Positions 22,036 to 34,470 of a stretch of 64,000 nucleotides of DNA are shown one piece after another. The stretch covers positions 33,100,586-33,164,585 of the forward strand of contig NC_053140.1 of NCBI RefSeq assembly GCF_016808335.1, given 5' to 3'. A program made the translations under genes and the position numbers. Under the pieces are notes generated by a model. The model did not search any database, was not told the origin of the DNA, and saw nothing but the letters and a program-made list of their open reading frames with translations. The stretch's first letter is position 1, and each line of letters begins with the position of its first letter. The stretch comes from Panicum virgatum. Lineage: Eukaryota > Streptophyta > Magnoliopsida > Poales > Poaceae.

Positions 22036-22195
22036 CTTCATATCCACGGATTTGTTGTCAATCGGTTCGATTAGTTGTTCCTTTGTTGAAATTGATTGGA
22101 TTTATAAAGGGAAAATATGTTTTGGGCAAGAACCCTAACGAATTTGTTGTGAATCGGTTCGATTAGTTGTTCCTTTGTTGAAATTGATTGGTGTT
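22036..22195. repeat. Internal direct repeat of the Harbinger element
   Basis: TCGGTTCGATTAGTTGTTCC and the following bases occur near 22060 and 22155. GATTGGATTTATAAAGGGAA recurs near 22096 and 22815. Confidence 0.5.
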
Positions 22196-23330
22196 CTTGT
22201 GTGCAGCTGAAGAACAAATGCGACACTTTTGTGTTTGTTCTCCGGTCTCTCTCCCATTTATTTGATCATTTGGGTCCTCACGTTGTACCAAAATGCTTGA
22301 CATTGTTCTCCGTTTCTTCTGAATTGCTGTGTTTTGGATTTGTGCTCCACTGCCTCGGCATTGGTGTGATGTTCGGATGTTTCATGTCTGAAGGTCTGCT
22401 TGCCTCCAACAGTTTATCTTGGTGAGTCAAGAATTCAAGATCCTGCCACTGCTGCATCTTGTGACATGGTTTTCTGAAACATACTATTCCTCAGTTCAGT
22501 TTTTTTCACATGTGAAGATAATAACTGCTGACCTGAATGTTATCATGAGAAACATATTGTCGATTCGTCTGGTTGCTTTTGTCTGAATACATTAATTCAT
22601 TACATGGTAAAATTCCTTGATAAGATAGTTGCTCATCACGACAAGAGCCAAGCTATGATTCCTTGACAAACTGGGAACAAGGATGATTAGGCTCAAAATA
22701 ATTTTTCTGCTGATGTTGGTAAGAAAACTGTGATTTCCTGAAGTCAGAAACATCTTTTTCATTTTGCTTCCTAAATATGGAAAACACTGCAAAGACCATC
22801 CATGGATATAATATAGATTGGATTTATAAAGGGAAGATATTGTTTGGGCAAGAACCCAAACTGTTTACCTGAATTTTTCATCATTGTTTGAGTGTAGAAT
22901 GGCCTGGAGAAGGAAAAGAGCGTGTGAACTCTTGTCACGGCAATTCGACGCCTAGGAAGAGATTATAACTGCAGCAACAATACTCCAGATTATTATGGAG
23001 GAGGAAGAACGCCCTCAGCGCTGAGCTTCTGTGCATTTCACTAACAAATCGAGTAGCAGAGTGAGATCTGAAGCTCAGATATTCCAGGTATCTTGGCAAC
23101 AGCATCAATGATGCCAAAATGTAGAAGAAATAAGTAATACAAAGTACAAGGAACTGCAGAATATGGTGCGCACATCATCACACATACGAAAATTAGTCCA
23201 CTCACAAAGTAAATATGCAACTTCAACAGAAAACTAATAACTAGTCTGAATAACCACATAACTTCAGTCATATAGGTAGCATACAACACACAAACATCTG
23301 AATTCAGTCATATAGTGCCCACTATTACAC

Positions 23331-24590
23331 CTACTGCCCCCTAGGGCCACTGGAACCATCACCTCTCAAGCTCATTGCGGAGATTTGTTTCTGTTTGTTG
23401 ATGTAGTACTCTTGAACCCATGGTGACAGCTTCTCGAGATCTATGCTCATGACCCGTTCCTCCCGATCTTTCTTCTGCAGTTCGAGTAGCTCTCTCTGTA
23501 TCTGCACCTGGGCTTTCTGGACTTGCAAATGCTCTTCCTGTAGAGCGAGTTTGTGATCAGAGCGAGAAGCTATGTCCTTGGCTTCTTCCTTGGTTGCAGC
23601 CTCAACCCGTTCTTCATAAGCATTGCGGTCCATGGACATTTTTTGCAGCACTTCAAGGCAAGCTGAAGAGGCAGTGCTGCTGGTACGCGGCTTCTTTGTC
23701 CTGTCCCTGCCATTTGGCCTATCAATTCTAAGCGGGAGTGTGGCATCTGCATTTGCCGTGGCAGGTTCAGTAGACGGCTCCCCATTGCTTGCAGACATGG
23801 AAGCGAGCCACTCATTCCATTTCATCTCATTGCGTAACATGTACCAACAATGAATGAACTTGAAAGTGGAATTGACGATACCCTCATACATCTAGAGGGC
23901 GTCTTTGACCTGCACATATATTCACCAGTTTAAGCTTGGAGCTCTCCTTTTATTTTAATGTCGTAGAAATCAGAAAGAATGTACTAGGATTTATGCAATG
24001 ATAGTAACACTAGAGCGTATAGTTCCTTGCCTTGTCATCTTCACTCTTGCCACTTTGGTTTTTCCTTTCAACCTCAGCGTAGAACCCACAGAATCTTGAA
24101 GTATCCTTCTGGATATCGCCCCACCTGTGCTGTAGGGAAGATTTTGACCTTGGGCAGTTGTGTTCTTCACAGTAAGCTGTTATCCTTGCCCAGTATGATC
24201 CCGTTGACTGGTTCACTGCCACAATAGAATCCTTGCTCACGTTCAAGTATGCCGAGCATAAGATTTCATACTCCTTTGTGCTGAAGTTCTTCAAACGTTT
24301 GGGTCCGGGTCCGCCTTTCCTAGGCTTTGCTGGTTTTGCTGGCATAGGGTTCACGTTTTCGGATCCCTAAAAATAGATACCGACAATATAGTCAGTACAA
24401 TAACACATTCGACAATGATTTGAGAACATAGTTCAATTCTACTAGAATTTCAATGTCGTACCTCAGGAGTGAAGTTGTTAAGTTGCTGATCAGTTGGCAT
24501 GTAGGTTTCACCTATGTCGATGCTAGGGGTGTAATTCACCTCACCCAACTGCTGAGAAGCAGCACCGATTCCTTGCCACAAGTTGTCCAT
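23331..24590 (-). pseudogene. Harbinger ORF1: Myb/SANT-like and NAM-associated C-terminal protein, with an in-frame stop
   Basis: In Harbinger/Ping-type elements ORF1 binds DNA and cooperates with the separate transposase. My model is 24590-24462 (MDNLWQGIGAA start), 24366-24031 and 23909-23331 (43, 112 and 193 codons, all phase 0). The middle exon has the SANT-like block (FSTKEYEILCSAYLNVSKDS and W-ITAYCEEHN). The last exon has the coiled, Glu/Gln-rich NAM-associated tail. Intron 2 would use a GC donor (AAG|GCAAGG). A TAG six codons into exon 3 (23892-23894) interrupts the frame, so the gene is probably dead unless a different splice is used. Confidence 0.5.
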
Positions 24591-27500
24591 TAATTGCCTA
24601 TCACATATGAAAATTCAGTATGGTAAAGAATAGAGGGTAGCTCTTGGGGAAAAAACAATTTTGCAGCCACTTGAACACAAACAGAGCGGGCATGCGCAAT
24701 TCAAGATGAAATCTTAGTTCAAGGTGAAATATTTATTCCTGAGTTATTGTAGTTAACATCTTTCCCATGGATCGACTCCTGAACTACAAAAATAGAAAAT
24801 TATCAAGAGAAAAACCATCACCAATTTGCAAGGAGAACAATCTGCAGTGCTATCTCTGATTGCTTGTGTTGAAAAATTTGCTTGGCAAAGACCTAGGTAT
24901 ATGTGGTTCAGATGCCTATCTTCATCTACTTCCCCCTCATTCTGTAAAATTTATTTCCATGCATACCATTCTAGGGATGATAAAGGGGATCAGAGATTTG
25001 CTACAACCAGTGTTGTCTATTATCCAGGATGGAAATATAGCCAAGGATCTAAATGCCAATATTTCATTGCTGTTAAAAGGATTGCTCATGACCAACTTAA
25101 ATACAGAGAAAAGCATAAGAGCACGCAATTTCTTCATACAATGTTCATCAATTGATCTGGAAAATCATTCAAAGCACTGGATCTACGGGAGTATGATATC
25201 AAATCCCTAAATCAACTGGCCTCCGCATGGTTAAAAAATACCCCACCCTCTACACTTCATCCACCTACGCATCAAGCCCTATACCACCAACCCAGACCAT
25301 TCAGAGCAAAGATCTGACCTTGAAACGACCGTAGCCGGAGGCGGAGCCGATGAAGAACCATCGCTCCTGGGTGAGGACGGGCGTTGGGATTGGGTGCGCC
25401 GCAGCCACTTCCGTCATCCTCGTCTTGCTCCTATGCTTTTCCGCTGTCGTGCCCTCCTGGATCTTGCCTTGCACTCCAGCTCCAGGTCGCCGCGGCCGGG
25501 GAAGGGGGCGTCGATGCGAGGTTCGCCGAGGGAAGAGAGGACCGCGAGAGAGGCGTGTCTGGGCAGAGGAAAGCGAGAGAGGAGCGTCTGGGCGGTTGGA
25601 ACGCGAGGAGAGAGAGAGGATGCGGTGAGGAGAGAGAACGAGTGAATATGCGGTGTGTCGACAGGTGATTCCTATTTTACGCGCTACATACGCATCCCGC
25701 TGGAAATAGCTACAGTATCGTCGCAATGCACATCTTCTATTTTTTTCCGCATGCGCGACGCCATGCGAGAGCTGCTGGAAACAGCCTAATACAAAAGCAC
25801 TTGTATTGATTATAGTGTGGCCACTAATGCCAGAAAGGCACAGGAAGCCCTCGCCACTAGAAAAGATCTTTGGCTATTGCCGTCATGTTCTACCTCAATA
25901 ACGGGATCATAGTTTACACAATTCCTAAGTAAACAACAAGGGTATACAACATTTATGTAGCTACATTTTCTGCACACACGCATGCTCAAAATTTATTAAT
26001 TTAATATCTCTTTAAGGAATGACAATATTTCTTAAGAAAAACTAGCTGACTTTGTTGGTTATTACCGTGTTGGTTTTTATATAAACTATATATATGCTCA
26101 TATAGTCATACTGTTACGAACAGAGTATGTAAAGAGGTGCTGGTGTAACGCCTTTATTATATTTCGTAAGAAACTAATCGAGCCGGTTGCAAATGCCAGT
26201 CCAATAATTGGTACGCAAAGTGGCCTTGGGTGAGCAAAGAAATTAAGCAAATCGAGCATGACCGGAAGAGACTCGCTAGAGTGAATTAATGATGACAGCC
26301 ACAAGGCGAGTTTCTGCTGGTAGTCAATCTGGTGTCCTCCGATGGCTGCGAGCCTGCTGTGCTCCTGTGTTGGATAAGACGAACGGTTGGACTGAGATCA
26401 TATCAATGTTCGTTGCATGGAGAGCTTGCACTGAAATAATGAGTGTGAGAGGAAGGTTTGGGGCTACCAGTCGATGGTTGCTATGGCGCAAGTGCATGGG
26501 CGAGATGGTCGACCAGCAGGGAGCGAATACATATATTGGGTCGGGTCGATTATGTGTCTGCGCAGTGAAAATGTGATGAGAAAGGACGAAATCTATTCAC
26601 TTTAGTTTGTTAGGGCTCAACAACATTGTTGGTTTTTAATACATATTTTTGCTATTTTCTCTTACTATATGACTACTATTACTACTAGATTGCAAGCTCA
26701 TTCGAGATAGGAAAAATTCTATATCACCCCCACCTATGGGGAGCTGGACTACGTTACCCTCAACCTATGAAACGGTCTATATCACCCTCTGAATTTTTCA
26801 AATCCGATCAAATTAACCCCTAAATCAGTTTCAAAAAATCATAGTAAACCACAAAAAATGATAAAATAAAAAATTCAATTGTGTTGGACTCTAAATGAGT
26901 AAATCTACACAGTGAACATATAATATGGTACGCTTTAGTGTGGTCAGGGTTATGCTTTGTACGTGTGGTTAGGGTTGCTTGCTTATGCATTGTGTACATG
27001 CCATTGCTTCATTCATCATTGCCTAATATTACCCAAATGGTGTAAAACTAAAAAACAAAAATTAACAAAGGGTCAGGCGGCGGGCGGCAACCGCCGCTGC
27101 CAAAGTGTCTCCCTAATCTCACAAGCGCGGCTGTCCTCTAACCCTCCGTCTCCACCGAGATAATAGAAAGGGGCATATGCCCCATGTCCCCTGATTCCAG
27201 TGAGGCGGTAGTCTCGTCAATGGAGGAATGTATCAATTCGGAAAATACAAAGACCTAGAGAGGAACAAAAGCTCTTGTATAGATTATATTGTGGCACCGA
27301 TATCATCAAAAAATAGGCCACGAATGCCAGAAAAGCACAAGAAGCCCTCGCGACGATGTAGAAAAGATCTTTGGCTTTTGTCGCCATGTTCTACATCAAT
27401 AAAGGGACCCAAGGTTACACAATTCCAAAGGAAACGACATACCACATATATTAGCTACATTTTCTACACGTATGCATGCTCAAAATTTATTATTTTAATA

Positions 27501-28500
27501 TCTTTTTATAAAATGTGTAATTTTCTTAAGAAAAACCAGTAAACTTTATTTGTTATTATCGTGTTGGTTTTTACATAAACTTTATATGTGCTCATATAGT
27601 CATATTGTTATGAACATAATATGTAAAGAGGTGCAGGTACAACACCTCTAATATATTTCATAAGAAACTAATCGAGCCGAGTTGCAATGCAAAGTCAAAC
27701 AATTGGTACGGAGGTGGCTGGGGGTGAGCAGAAAAGTTAAGCAGATCAAGCATGACCGGAGGAGACTTATTAGAGCGAATTAATGATGACAGTCACAAGG
27801 CGAGTTTCTGCTGATAGCTCAATCTGGTGTCCTCCGATCGATGCGAGCCTGCTACCATTGTGTTGGATAAGAAGGACGGCTGGACCGGGTTCATATGGGT
27901 TCGTTGCATGGAGAGCTTGCAATTGAAATAAAGCGTGTGAGAGGGAGGTTCTGGGCTCACTAATTGACTCTTGCTGTGGCATAAGTGCACGGGTAGGATT
28001 GGTGACCAGCGGAGAGCGAATAGATATATTGGGTCGGATCGATTATGAATTGATCAACACGTGGATGTGGTATGAGAAAACAAGAAAGTTATTCACTTTA
28101 ATTTGTAAGTGCTTAGCAACATTATTGGTTTTTAATACACATTTTTGTTAATTTTGTATACTATATATACAACTTACTAGGCTGCAACTTTATTCAACAT
28201 ATGTGCTTTGTTCGGGGTTGTTTGGTTGTGAATTGCGTGCGTGCCATTGCTTTATCCATTATTGCCTAACATTACCCAAATGGTGAAAAACTGAAAAATG
28301 AATCTTAACAAAGGGTCAGGCAGGCGGCGGCGGCAATCGCTGTCCCGGTGTCACCAGCACATCAGTCCCCCTCTCTTTGTCCTAACTGATACTATAATAA
28401 GAAGGGGCATATGCTCCCATGTCGCCCGATTCCAGTGAGGCGGCAAACTCACCAATAGAGGGATGTATGGATTAGGAAAAACGTATGGCTAGGAGACATA

Positions 28501-28610
28501 TCTAGTTTTCCCTTGAACATAGAATATAGATTTATATTTCCTGATGCGTAGTGCTAGAAGACATATCTAGTTTTCGCATGAACGTAGAATATAGACTTTA
28601 TATTTCTTTG
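28501..28610. repeat. Two-copy tandem repeat of about 67 bp
   Basis: GACATATCTAGTTTTC occurs at about 28495 and 28562, each followed by TGAAC.TAGAATATAGA. It marks the right end of the truncated unit C. Confidence 0.5.
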
Positions 28611-28860
28611 ATCAGGGTGGTCCAGGATTTAGGGTATGGGTATTCAAAATTTTGAATGTATGAATTTTCTTCAGAGACTAAAGTACAGGTTCATAACGCA
28701 TAATTAATAGCAAATCCATAAAATTGATTTGTAACTTGAAATTGTTTACATCTTGCAGCTAAAAATTCACAAGTATGCTCAAATTTCTCACCTTAGTTGC
28801 TGCAGACATCAAATTCATTTAGAATTGAAAACAGGAGTAGAGGGATCAGGATAGGGATGG
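28611..28860. mobile_element. hAT (TTF/MYM-type) end fragment
   Basis: CCAGGATTTAGGGTATGGGT then TTCAAAATTTTGAA followed by AT-rich sequence resembles the left part of the 18.0-19.1 kb hAT remnant. No transposase is visible. Confidence 0.5.
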
Positions 28861-31800
28861 CGTGGCACCACGCATGCTCGTGGCAGGCGGCCGACTCAAG
28901 CTGTGCGGCCTACACCCACAAGGCCACAAGCACCGGTCGGTAGCACTCGGCTGCCTGTTGCCGACCCCCACCGCATTGCGGTGAGGCCTATGGGCACACG
29001 CGCTAGCCGCTAGGGTGCTGGCAGCCCGCCACCGCTTGATCCCCTGGCCCTGTGGGTTGTGGCCATGCACGCTCGCTCTGGCGTGCTTGGTTTTCGCCGA
29101 CTGCACTCCGCTACTCTGCCGCCGGCCGCTACCACTAGTGTTTGGAGGAGTAAGTTTTAGGAAGCACGGATACTGGAACTAGAATTCCCTACTCCTTGGT
29201 ATCGCGGTAGGAGCTATCTGGACTGCTGAACGTGTACCCCTCCGAGATCCGTGCCAGGGAATAGCTGGTTTGTTTAATATGATGGGTATCTTTATTTAGA
29301 TGTACACATATGTAAATCCATATCGCTGAAAGAAAGGGAGGCCATCCAGCGCTAGGTGCGTCTTTGTTGGCCACGTGTCTTTTGCGCATCGCTGGCGGCC
29401 ATCAGTAAGTCGCGTTCATCGTACGCCCGGCGAATACAGAATAGAGCCAGAGGCCCACGCGAGGACTGAGAAAGGCCTATGACGTCGCGCTTGTCCGCCG
29501 ACCAAATCTTCTTCGCCTGGTTCGCCTCGCTTCCACGGTCTTCTCTATTGCCTGTCACCCTCGTTCCCCACGCCGTCGACAGATGGTGGCGCTCTGGCCC
29601 AACCCCACAACCATCGTCTTCTGCCAGCTTGGATGCGAGTGGAGGCAAAAGGAAGATGCACGTCGCGCTAGCTTGGATGCGAGCCCGCGGCTGTAGCTCC
29701 CCCTAACGAGCCGCGCACCCCGTCCCTAGGCCCAGATCCCGTCCTCCCTACGCAGGCTTGTGCGTCGCCGGCAATGGAGGTCGCATACTCCTCCTCGCTC
29801 ACTTCTCCGTACCGAGTAAGCACCCTCAAGCCGCCGTGCCCGTTGAGCTCAAGTCCATGCTCTCACCCTTATCCTGCTTCGTGCCCGCCGCAGATGTCGA
29901 CATCAAATCTGGTTTTTCCTGGTGGCAGTGGCCTCAATACTGGTGCCTACAGACCTCGTGTCCGAGTCCGTCACTCCGGCTCTTCCCGCACCCCCTGCCC
30001 GGCGGCCCCTTGCTCCGTTCTGCTCGCCTGTCCAATGTTCGGTCCAACCCCACCCCCACTCCCCAACCACTAGCGGACTGAGATAGATTTTAATTCCATC
30101 GTTTTTTTACAAATTAGTTTGGGCTGATTTTGTATTAACGCACGATTCTTTCCTGTCATCCCCTTAGACGTAGCAATCATAGGGCCATATCAAATAGCTA
30201 GATGGACTGGCTAATGACTTTACTGATTATATCTAATACATAAATATACTTCTGTATGAACCTTGCTGTACATCTGGGAACTCAAAGAGCGAGCTGATTA
30301 AGATATCTTCTGATTAATATGTGTTATGCTTTCAGCTTCTACATGAACATGTCATGAACCTCTCACCTCTATAAAGTATACACCGCATCTAAGAACATGC
30401 CGAGTAACATTGGGGTATGTGTTGATTACAATATGTAGCTTGCTAATTCAGTTATGCAGGTATGTTAGAGCATGGGCCACTATACCTTCGTGAGGACACA
30501 CTAAATTTTCTGACACCCCTTTTGCTAAGTAAGGTTTGAGCCTCCCTTCTCATGGTGTTGTTTCTACAATCAGTGGTAAATATTCACGGTGGCCTGCTGA
30601 GTATAGCGTTACCAACATTATATCAATTTGACTGCCGGTAAATTTTATACATTGATTTTGTTTAATACGTATTATCCATTTCCTGGATAGATATGCCTGT
30701 GACTTTAGTATGCATCCAACTATAATCAATACTTTCGTGATTTCTGAACTCATTAATCAACAGGCCTTCTACCTTTTTTTTGATCCTCCATAAATGGGTG
30801 AGTGGAAATGCTTGCATATTGTTCGTCCAAAGGTCATGAATACACCTTTTCTGCAAGCCTATATTAATTTCTAAAACATCAACGGAACTATGATGCTCTT
30901 TGCATATTCATAATTTACTTAAATTAAAGAAGTGGAAGAAAGCTATGTCATCAAACATTTCACAGTTTTCCATTCTTACCAAGTTATTTTTTTTATCATA
31001 GTCCACCTTATGTTTCAGGATTTTGCAAGCACAGTGAACTCTTGATTCCATCATTTGCCCTCCTTTGCAATGACATCTCTTACTGGTCGTGCGTTAGTCC
31101 TTCTCCATGACACAGTTGCATTTCGTGCATTCAGATGCGCCACTCTGGAGTCTGGACTGGCCAAACTGGAAGGCAGCGACTTGTCGGTAGAGTAGAGGCA
31201 AGGCAAGAGGAGGCCATCTTCACATCCACTCCTTCAACTGCTACCTGTGGTAGAACAAAAAGATTGCATTCTCCTGTGACCTCTTGCATCTTGGACCTTC
31301 AATAATCTGTTGAGCTGTTCGTGCAATGTTTCATTTGACTGATAATACTGAGATAAACATGTGATGCACACTGATTGCCATATATAAGCTACTGCAGTAT
31401 AATACTAATATAACTCACTAGGTAATTGATTTGATGCTAATTAGTTATAAGTGACTTTGTTTAATTATGCAAATGTTCTTTTTAGACTGCAGCATTTCTT
31501 TCCTGTACGGCCATTTGTTGCTTGGTTAAAATAATGAAAGACAGATTATCAAAATGGTTGGTGGAAACTTGCAACCTTAGTTGCTGCTCACGGGTTTGTT
31601 CCGGGTCTGTCAAGCTGGAGTGCTCAAGCACGCAGCAATCCCAGGTGAGCCACCTCGGAGTCAGTGGCGAGAATTGAGCTGCAGAAATGTAGTTATGTCA
31701 TAGTCGATTACTGTTATGCTTACCTATGCATCATAAAAAAATTAAATAAATTTGATACAAAATTGTAGGTCTTTTAGTCGTTGAAAGATGCTGTTCTTCT

Positions 31801-33340
31801 CACAAAATAAAATACAATTGAATCGCGAAAGAAAAGGTGATAACTACATCTACTTAGTCAATTTTTTTTTTGCCAATGTTGTAAATCTTATTCTCATCAT
31901 GACACAATTCTAGCACCTCAACTCTTACTTTTCATATCCCCTCATAAATCATCCTTGCATTTGCTTTCGAAGTTGGAAAATCATGTGAACAATTTTGGCT
32001 ACATCTGAATGGTAAATAGGATATAATTTCTTATCTATGGAAATTATTTAGTTGACTGTTATTACTTTTATAAATTTTGTTTCCCATCTTGCTGATTTGA
32101 TCACTGCTATTTCATTTATCTCTGTTTGGCCAAGTGGACCACGGACAACCAACATTTACGAAGTGAAAGTTGCAGGTATCAAATTTTTGTGTGGTTGAGT
32201 AGACAATGGTCTGACTTAAGCTTATTAGAAATTCCATCGATTCATTCATTTCTAAAATAAATAATATTTTAAAATATATTTGGACGTATCTTGCAGTTAT
32301 TTGTCATACTCAATGTTTTGATGAAAAGTGGTCATGAGAGTAAAAATATTACATATCTACCTCAATTTCTAATACTCAATCTGAAGTGGCTTATCTCAAA
32401 TTAGTATAAAGTATGATTTTAGCATACTAGAATTTCATAGGATAGGAAGGTAAAATCAGTGTAGTTTAAGGATTACTCAAGTATTTTTTTTCCATTATGA
32501 TTCTCATTTCAAACATGATAAGCTTGGTTCTTTTCTCACTTCCTCTCCTATTTTTTTGGATAGTATTCTATTCTCCAGCAGTACCAGATTATTTGATTGT
32601 GCAGCAACCATATGTAGCTATGTGCTTTATTCTTATTGATTATTAAATTAAGAGGTTATGGATTTTATTACACATCTTTCTTTGCAGACTTTTACCCCAT
32701 GATTGCAATTTGAAAGAGCAAGAACCATGAGCAAGTTCCTTTTTTTTAAAGAATTTTAGGTGCAGCCATGAAATTGGTATGTGGTGTCAGTTTCGCCTTT
32801 TCATTCTAAAGGTTGGCCCTTTGGATCAAAGGTTCCTTTCCTTTTCTCGTCTCTTCTCTTCTCATTGCTGGTTGCTCATGCAAGTTCTTTGGTTTTAGGA
32901 AGTGAGGTCGTAATCTTGGTTTTCTTTACTATTCTAAACGACTACAAATATGAGAAAACGACTACAAATATGAGATAATGATATAATCTTTTATCTCTGT
33001 ACTAAATACTAAAAGTATCAATACTGTCTCATGCTGTAATATGTTATCTCTTCAACAAATCGAGTACTAATTCATGTATGAGTTTAAAGGAGATCGACCA
33101 ACTATGAATGGCATGCTGCGCAACCTGGAGACCCCTACTTATGTCATTATTTGTGCTTTTATTATTTATATTTGTAATTCACCTATCTTTGTTTTGTCTC
33201 TTGGATGAATGATTGCATGATTTGGAACATCTTTGAGCTCTATGGCTGTTGCCACTTGATACCTATGTGTATTGTGTATTGGTTAGCCTGCCATATAAAA
33301 GTTGATTTTCGTTATTTGAACTGTCTGACTTGGCAGCACC
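28861..33340. other. Unassigned stretch; GC-rich patches at 28850-29150 and 29440-30080, then AT-rich DNA
   Basis: The GC-rich parts have frames of 75-107 codons on both strands with no recognisable domain. The AT-rich remainder (30100-33340) has only short frames. Because a Helitron 3' end lies at 33380, part of this may be Helitron interior with captured fragments. No 5' terminus could be fixed. Confidence 0.5.
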
Positions 33341-33380
33341 TGCCCCTACAGGCGCGGCGTTAGCGCGCCAATATTTCTAG
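33341..33380 (+). mobile_element. Probable Helitron 3' terminus
   Basis: A 6-bp GC hairpin (GGCGCG 33351-33356, CGCGCC 33364-33369) is followed after 7 bases by CTAG (33377-33380) and then T. This is the hairpin, CTRR end and A|T insertion pattern of plant Helitrons. The element would extend leftwards; its start was not found. Confidence 0.5.
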
Positions 33381-34470
33381 TATTTATATGGTGGGACCAA
33401 CGTACATGTACGAGTGGAGATGTACGTAATAAATATTGCACATGTCCCTCTCTTACGGATTCAATATCATTTGAAATGACCTCTCTCTCTCTTTCTCCTC
33501 CCCCTCCCTTCCTCTCATCTTCGATCCGGTGGACAGCGGCGGCGCTGCTTGCCACCGGGGCAGACCAATGCTGCGCCCGAGCCGGATAGGGGTACAGGTG
33601 CCATGCCATTGTGGAGCTGCTCTTCTTCTTGCGATTGAAGCCGACGGCACCACACGAGGGAGGAGCTCGTGACTTTGGCAATGGCGGCGGCACTATAGCC
33701 CAGCTGTTAGATCCACTAGTCCCGGTCCCAGGACCGGCGCTGGCGAGTCCGGATCCGGCGGTATTGGGCCGTTAACATTCTGATGAGCGCGGCGGCTCAT
33801 GTCCCCCCTCTCAAACCCGTTTGATGTGCTTTAAGATTCGTGCTGCCGCCGCCATCGGGGTGCCGTCCAGGGGTGGTTGGTGGGCGGGGCGGTCGCCGGC
33901 GAGGTCATCGGCAGCCGGGGTGGTGGCGGGAGGCGGCAGCCTTTAGGGATTCGGGTTTCCCGGCGGTGCCGAGGTCCACCGGTGTTAGAGGAGGAGGTGG
34001 CGGTGGCGGCGGCCCGGCGGCGGCAGCAGTTCGTCGACGGCGGTGGGCGCGGGACAGCGCCCCCGGCCGGGCGGGGTTGGACGGCCGGTGGGCGGTGGCC
34101 GGTGGCGACGGATAGGGTGGGCATGTGCCGCTCTGCTCACCAAATCCACATTGGCCACCGCCGTATGGCACATCAACTACGACGAGCACTGCCACCCGGT
34201 GCGCATCCTGCCTGGCACGCCGCTGCACGAGTGGTTTGCGGATGACCGGCTGAAGCAGATGCATGCGACGGGTTCGGTACTGTCACATTCTGAACCACCT
34301 CGACTCCTCTAGGCCCTGCCTGCGTTCTCAAGTTCTCCAGGCCACTGTGTCATGCTCTTCCCTCTCCTTGGCTTCTTTTTTATTTTTTCATAAATCGATT
34401 TGTTTGGAAAAGCTTCCATGTTCTGTTCATTGCGGAGATGAGTTAGTGTGCAGGGGTGGCGCGAGGTGCT
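33381..34470. other. Unassigned sequence with a GC-rich block (33830-34260)
   Basis: Overlapping frames on both strands. One plus-strand frame (34043-34312) has a protein-like patch (AVWHINYDEHCHPVRILPGT) without the compositional bias of its surroundings, possibly an exon fragment, but I do not recognise it. The downstream part is cut by the Athila LTR at 34471. Confidence 0.5.

Larger units (their letters stand above)
21657..25786 (-). mobile_element. 4.13-kb PIF/Harbinger element with TAA target duplication
   Basis: Terminal inverted repeats GGCTATTTCCAGCAGCTC (left) and GAGCTGCTGGAAACAGCC (right) are flanked by TAA at 21654-21656 and 25787-25789, the PIF/Harbinger signature. Units B and C of the surrounding repeat lack it, giving the empty site. 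It carries an ORF1-type Myb/SANT gene on the minus strand, but I found no frame resembling the DDE transposase, so it is probably non-autonomous. Confidence 0.5.
21264..28500. repeat. Three tandem copies of a roughly 1.25-kb unit (A split by Harbinger, B full, C truncated)
   Basis: Unit A covers 21264-21656 plus 25787-26950, unit B about 26951-28207, and unit C about 28208-28500. All share CCATTGCTTYATYCAT, CAAAGGGTCAGGC, GGCATATGC..CCCATGT and TTCCAGTGAGGCGG. A and B also share the later part through GGTTTTTAATACA. A carries an extra segment at about 26705-26935. No protein is recognisable. C stops near 28500. Confidence 0.5.

Noticed and set aside
24860..25210. 116-codon plus-strand frame in the Harbinger element as a transposase exon
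   Set aside because: No DDE-type or helix-turn-helix pattern seen, and opposite in strand to ORF1.
34043..34312. Plus-strand frame with NYDEHCHPVRILPGTPLHEW as an enzyme exon
   Set aside because: Looks protein-like, but I could not assign a family, and the frame is otherwise GC-repeat; recorded only as unassigned.
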